The notes beneath the pieces were generated by a model. That model was not told the origin of the DNA and did not search any database. It worked only from the letters and a program-made list of their open reading frames with translations. Below, piece after piece: positions 63,601 to 64,000 of a stretch of 64,000 bases of DNA. The number at the start of each line of letters is the position of its first letter. The stretch's first letter is position 1. The stretch comes from Kappaphycus alvarezii (taxonomy: Eukaryota; Rhodophyta; Florideophyceae; Gigartinales; Solieriaceae), in contig NADL03000474.1 in the NCBI GenBank assembly GCA_002205965.3, positions 496,001 through 560,000 on the forward strand, read 5' to 3'. Made by a program: the position numbers and the translations under genes.

Positions 63601-64000
63601 TGTCAATATCGAACCGTACTGATGTATTAGGACATCTCTATCGTAGCAACTTCGGGTTTATTCCACTCTTATGTCACTAAGGGTGTAGTTTGATTATTTC
63701 AAAACATTGCTGTGTCCATCCATTTATTGTAGACATTGAATTTTATGAAAACCTCCCAAAATGTGTACCAAAGGCGGAACTTTTACATTGAAGATGATAA
63801 TTCTGTAAGTAAAAGTACTTTACGCTTCAAAAACTTACTTCTCTTCATAACAGCAATAAAGAAACAATTTATCCATTTATTGCTTTTAATTGTTTGAATA
63901 TTAACTTTTTTGGAATCATTTGAATGATTTCTATGATAGCTTTCATCAATCCGGAAATGGAATATAAAATTGTTACATATCATTATTGGAACAGAGACTC
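60668..64000. repeat. right arm of the giant inverted repeat, runs off window
   Basis: Reverse complement of 38,090-41,425. It begins with CACAACTACGCCCCTACTTA at the inner edge and is still matching at the last base of the window. The open stretch matching 40,243-40,458 is broken in this arm by one missing T near 61,748. The arms diverge immediately inside 60,668 and 41,425. Confidence 0.95.

Noticed and set aside
38090-64000. Polinton/Maverick-type giant element
   Set aside because: Large inverted ends fit, but no polymerase B, retroviral-type integrase of that class, ATPase or capsid gene was recognised between the arms; the only integrases belong to copia elements.

Overview
This is a eukaryotic nuclear window. 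I infer a compact, intron-poor genome, most likely a florideophyte red alga, although no species-specific marker was read. The support is that most recognisable host genes are single uninterrupted ORFs, near-canonical TATA boxes sit upstream of two of them, and the gene island is set in decayed LTR retrotransposons and a divergent reverse-transcriptase (RT) family.

Layout. 1-4.4 kb: a minus-strand Ty1/copia element in gag-PR-IN-RT order, leaving the window on the left and holding a short 3' fragment of an RT element. 4.8-5.1 kb: a 137-bp tandem duplication. 5.2-6.0 kb: a Ty3/gypsy fragment. 7.4-11.6 kb: RT-element copy A (minus), internally deleted. 12-33 kb: a GC-rich gene island with six or seven host genes. 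These are a small membrane protein (minus), a small secreted protein, a copine-like C2 protein, tRNA dimethyltransferase TRM1 (minus), a chromodomain protein split by a frame change, a Pho80-type cyclin (minus) and a Patched/RND-like sterol-sensing-domain protein with two apparent 1-base losses. RT-element copy B (24.55-27.4 kb, itself holding a 118-bp foldback element) separates the chromodomain and cyclin genes. 33.3-37.0 kb: RT-element copy C (plus). 37.1-37.5 kb: another gypsy fragment.

38.1-64 kb is AT-rich and gene-poor. It is framed by two nearly identical inverted arms of at least 3.33 kb (38,090-41,425 and 60,668-64,000; the right arm runs off the window). Between them lie two copia elements arranged tail to tail (42.5-45.1 plus, 48.5-45.1 minus), whose junction has removed most of both RT domains, and about 12 kb of AT-rich DNA with no recognisable gene.

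The host genes look like unrelated housekeeping and regulatory genes (tRNA modification, membrane or lipid signalling, chromatin reading, CDK regulation) and do not form one pathway. Two features recur across the island. Clusters of the palindrome ACTGTACAGT and its 5-bp period occur only between genes. Several genes also have a C-rich, G-poor coding strand just upstream. The best candidates for something undescribed are the giant inverted repeat, the palindromic intergenic clusters, and the RT family with its conserved C-terminal domain.
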